The notes below the pieces were generated by a model. That model was not told the DNA's origin, ran no database searches, and worked only from the letters and a program-made list of their open reading frames with translations. Shown here piece after piece: positions 62,925 through 64,000 of a stretch of DNA of 64,000 nucleotides (position 1 is its first letter; each line of letters starts with the position of its first letter). The DNA comes from Aliterella atlantica CENA595 (GTDB lineage: Bacteria; Cyanobacteriota; Cyanobacteriia; Cyanobacteriales; Chroococcidiopsidaceae): contig NZ_JYON01000019.1 in assembly GCF_000952155.1 (NCBI RefSeq), positions 40,202 to 104,201 of the forward strand, given 5' to 3'. The translations under genes were made by a program, and so were the position numbers.

Positions 62925-63770
62925 GTGAAAGTTACCGAAAATAAAATTAAAGTCGGCTCTTTAGAATGGTTTTACCGCGAATCTGCTCCTAGAGGAGAAA
63001 CAGATTTGTTACCTGTCATTCTCTTACATGGGTTGCCATCGCAAAGCTACAGTTGGCGGCATATTATGCCAGCATTAGCAGATAAAGGGACAAGAGCGAT
63101 CGCACCTGATTGGATCGGGTTTGGCTATTCTAGTAAACCAGATAAAAGAGATTTTGCTTATACTCCCGATGCTTTTATTACAGCGTTAGCGGAACTAATT
63201 GCAGCATTAAAAATCGATCGCTTTTCTTTGGTAGTACAAGGCTTTTTAGGTTCTATTGGCTTGCAATACGCCTTGCGTCATGCCGAACAAATTGAAAGTT
63301 TGGCGATTCTCAATACGCCAATTGCTGCTACAGCCAAGTTGCCCTGGAAAATGCAACAATGGGGTTTGCCGTTTGCTGGTGATATGCTAACTCAAGATCC
63401 TTTATTGGTAGATCGGACTCTTGAAGGTGGCAGTCGTTACCGAATAGCAGATGCGGATTTAGATATATATCGGCAACCGTTTCTCAAAAGTTCGGCAGCA
63501 GGACGAAGTTTGATGTACGCTATTCGCAATATGCAGATGCCTGCAGCAATGGCGGAGATAGAAGCTGGTTTTAAACAATGGCAGTACCCAACGACAATTA
63601 TTTGGGGACTAACAGATCCTTGGTTGCCTGTAAGTATGGCAAAAAACTTCGCCTCAACTATCAAACACGCAGAATTAGTTGAGCTAGATGATGTAGGGCA
63701 TTATCCTCAAGAACATCACTCCGATGTAATTTTGGAAAGCTTGTCGCCTTTTCTGCGTCGTGTGGTATAA
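62925..63770 (+). CDS. Alpha/beta-hydrolase-fold protein, non-canonical nucleophile site
   Basis: The 281-residue protein begins at GTG (KVTENKIKVGSLEWFYRES). The oxyanion segment VILLHGLPSQSYSW and the late His in LDDVGHYPQEH fit the fold. At the nucleophile elbow the sequence is LVVQGFLGSIGL, where active enzymes have GxSxG or a QDWGG-type motif; aligning the glycines places phenylalanine at the nucleophile position. It may have lost hydrolysis or use another residue. Homologs with this elbow occur in cyanobacteria, so the change is not local damage. The gene ends before a good terminator. Confidence 0.87.
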   Translation: MKVTENKIKVGSLEWFYRESAPRGETDLLPVILLHGLPSQSYSWRHIMPALADKGTRAIAPDWIGFGYSSKPDKRDFAYTPDAFITALAELIAALKIDRFSLVVQGFLGSIGLQYALRHAEQIESLAILNTPIAATAKLPWKMQQWGLPFAGDMLTQDPLLVDRTLEGGSRYRIADADLDIYRQPFLKSSAAGRSLMYAIRNMQMPAAMAEIEAGFKQWQYPTTIIWGLTDPWLPVSMAKNFASTIKHAELVELDDVGHYPQEHHSDVILESLSPFLRRVV

Positions 63771-63790
63771 GGATAAATTTGTTTGGGTTA

Positions 63791-63833
63791 GCTAGGATGC
63801 TCGATTCATGAATTGTAGCTCCTAGCATTTTTT
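63791..63833 (+). terminator. Rho-independent terminator after the hydrolase gene
   Basis: Arms GCTAGGA (63791-63797) and TCCTAGC (63820-63826) pair perfectly, with a T run (63828-63833) after the second arm. The loop is 22 bases and may fold further. Confidence 0.7.
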
Positions 63834-63935
63834 ATTACGTGCGGGAACTAATTGGATTTGTTTGCCATCCCAAGTTAACGTCAGTTCGGGATAAGAAAAG
63901 GAGGAGGCAAGTAAGCTGAAATTAAGTTTAACGAT
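63822..63935 (-). pseudogene. 3' fragment of an unrecognised gene
   Basis: The minus strand is open for 37 codons and encodes the C-terminal-looking stretch FSYPELTLTWDGKQIQLVPAR followed by NKKC and a stop at 63822. A TGA at 63936-63938 closes it upstream, just inside the region that precedes a transposase. The peptide looks like a real protein end, so the gene may have been cut by the neighbouring insertion sequence. The family is not recognised. Confidence 0.3.
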
Positions 63936-63951
63936 TCAGCGCCTCCGTCCT

Positions 63952-64000
63952 ATGTCTAGTTTAGAAGAATTGTTTTGTCAGATTGATGATTTTTGCAGGG
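63952..64000 (+). mobile_element. Start of an IS982-like transposase, cut by the window edge
   Basis: An ATG at 63952 opens a frame reading MSSLEELFCQIDDFCR to the window end. This closely resembles the N-terminus of cyanobacterial IS982-family transposases. The left end of the element probably lies between 63890 and 63945, where an inverted GGAGGC/GCCTCC pair is seen. Nothing further can be judged. Confidence 0.55.

Noticed and set aside
1..64000. CRISPR arrays, tRNA or rRNA genes
   Set aside because: No regularly spaced long repeats and no recognisable cloverleaf or rRNA sequence were seen; the tandem heptamers are too short and unspaced for CRISPR.

Overview
The window is chromosomal DNA of a cyanobacterium. 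This rests on psbQ (the cyanobacterial photosystem II lipoprotein), phylloquinone genes (menF, menA, menC), many copies of the HIP1 octamer GCGATCGC, several cyanobacterial DUF families, Uma2 endonucleases, a PEP-CTERM protein and base composition that is AT-rich outside the HIP1 sites. The mix of stress proteins and mobile debris would suit a Chroococcidiopsis- or Gloeocapsa-like lineage, but that placement is inference only.

Layout. Positions 1-5.9 kb are an accessory zone: a partial membrane protein and threonine aldolase, then a decayed MFS transporter, an antitoxin remnant, a dead IS701-type element with perfect 23-bp ends, a PIN toxin-antitoxin pair, a Uma2 protein and a truncated HNH nuclease. 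Positions 5.8-18.6 kb hold housekeeping genes: an ABC exporter, proA, menF/menA/menC, a PadR regulator with a nearby palindrome, lepA and a GAF histidine kinase. Positions 18.8-24.8 kb are a Nat/Liv-type neutral amino acid ABC operon, split between its two permease genes by a small cassette (DUF6888-DUF6887 plus an antisense Uma2). Positions 24.8-27 kb hold DUF1823 and an SRAP protein separated by a nucleotidyltransferase-XRE pair. The pair is flanked by an 86-bp duplication and its nucleotidyltransferase is frameshifted. Positions 27-30.2 kb hold an orphan PhnD-like lipoprotein divergent from a c-heme HAMP protein, next to a kinase-fold protein that has lost its glycine loop and catalytic aspartate.

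Positions 30.5-46.3 kb look like a stress and envelope neighbourhood: HPP transporter, a DUF2809 gene killed by two Trp-to-stop changes, DUF2231, DUF2993, two hemerythrins, an SDR, a multicopper oxidase, a TPR protein, a PEP-CTERM propeller, an eRF1-like protein and an aminotransferase. Positions 46.7-64 kb return to mostly core genes: DUF192, a K+ channel-like protein with a non-canonical filter, MarC, a ferredoxin-MBL fusion, ald, hpsJ-like, DUF502, nusB, ftsY, a SpoIIE phosphatase, a response-regulator/flavoprotein fusion, DCC, psbQ, an amino acid oxidase-like protein and an alpha/beta hydrolase. The start of an IS982-type transposase runs off the right edge.

No tRNA, rRNA or CRISPR array was recognised. 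The most interesting signals are the cassette that splits the amino acid transporter operon, the nucleotidyltransferase-XRE module in a duplicated gene junction, the heme sensor/PhnD/pseudokinase neighbourhood, and several enzymes whose canonical catalytic residues are missing. Several broken genes were found only by reading across frames or through stop codons.
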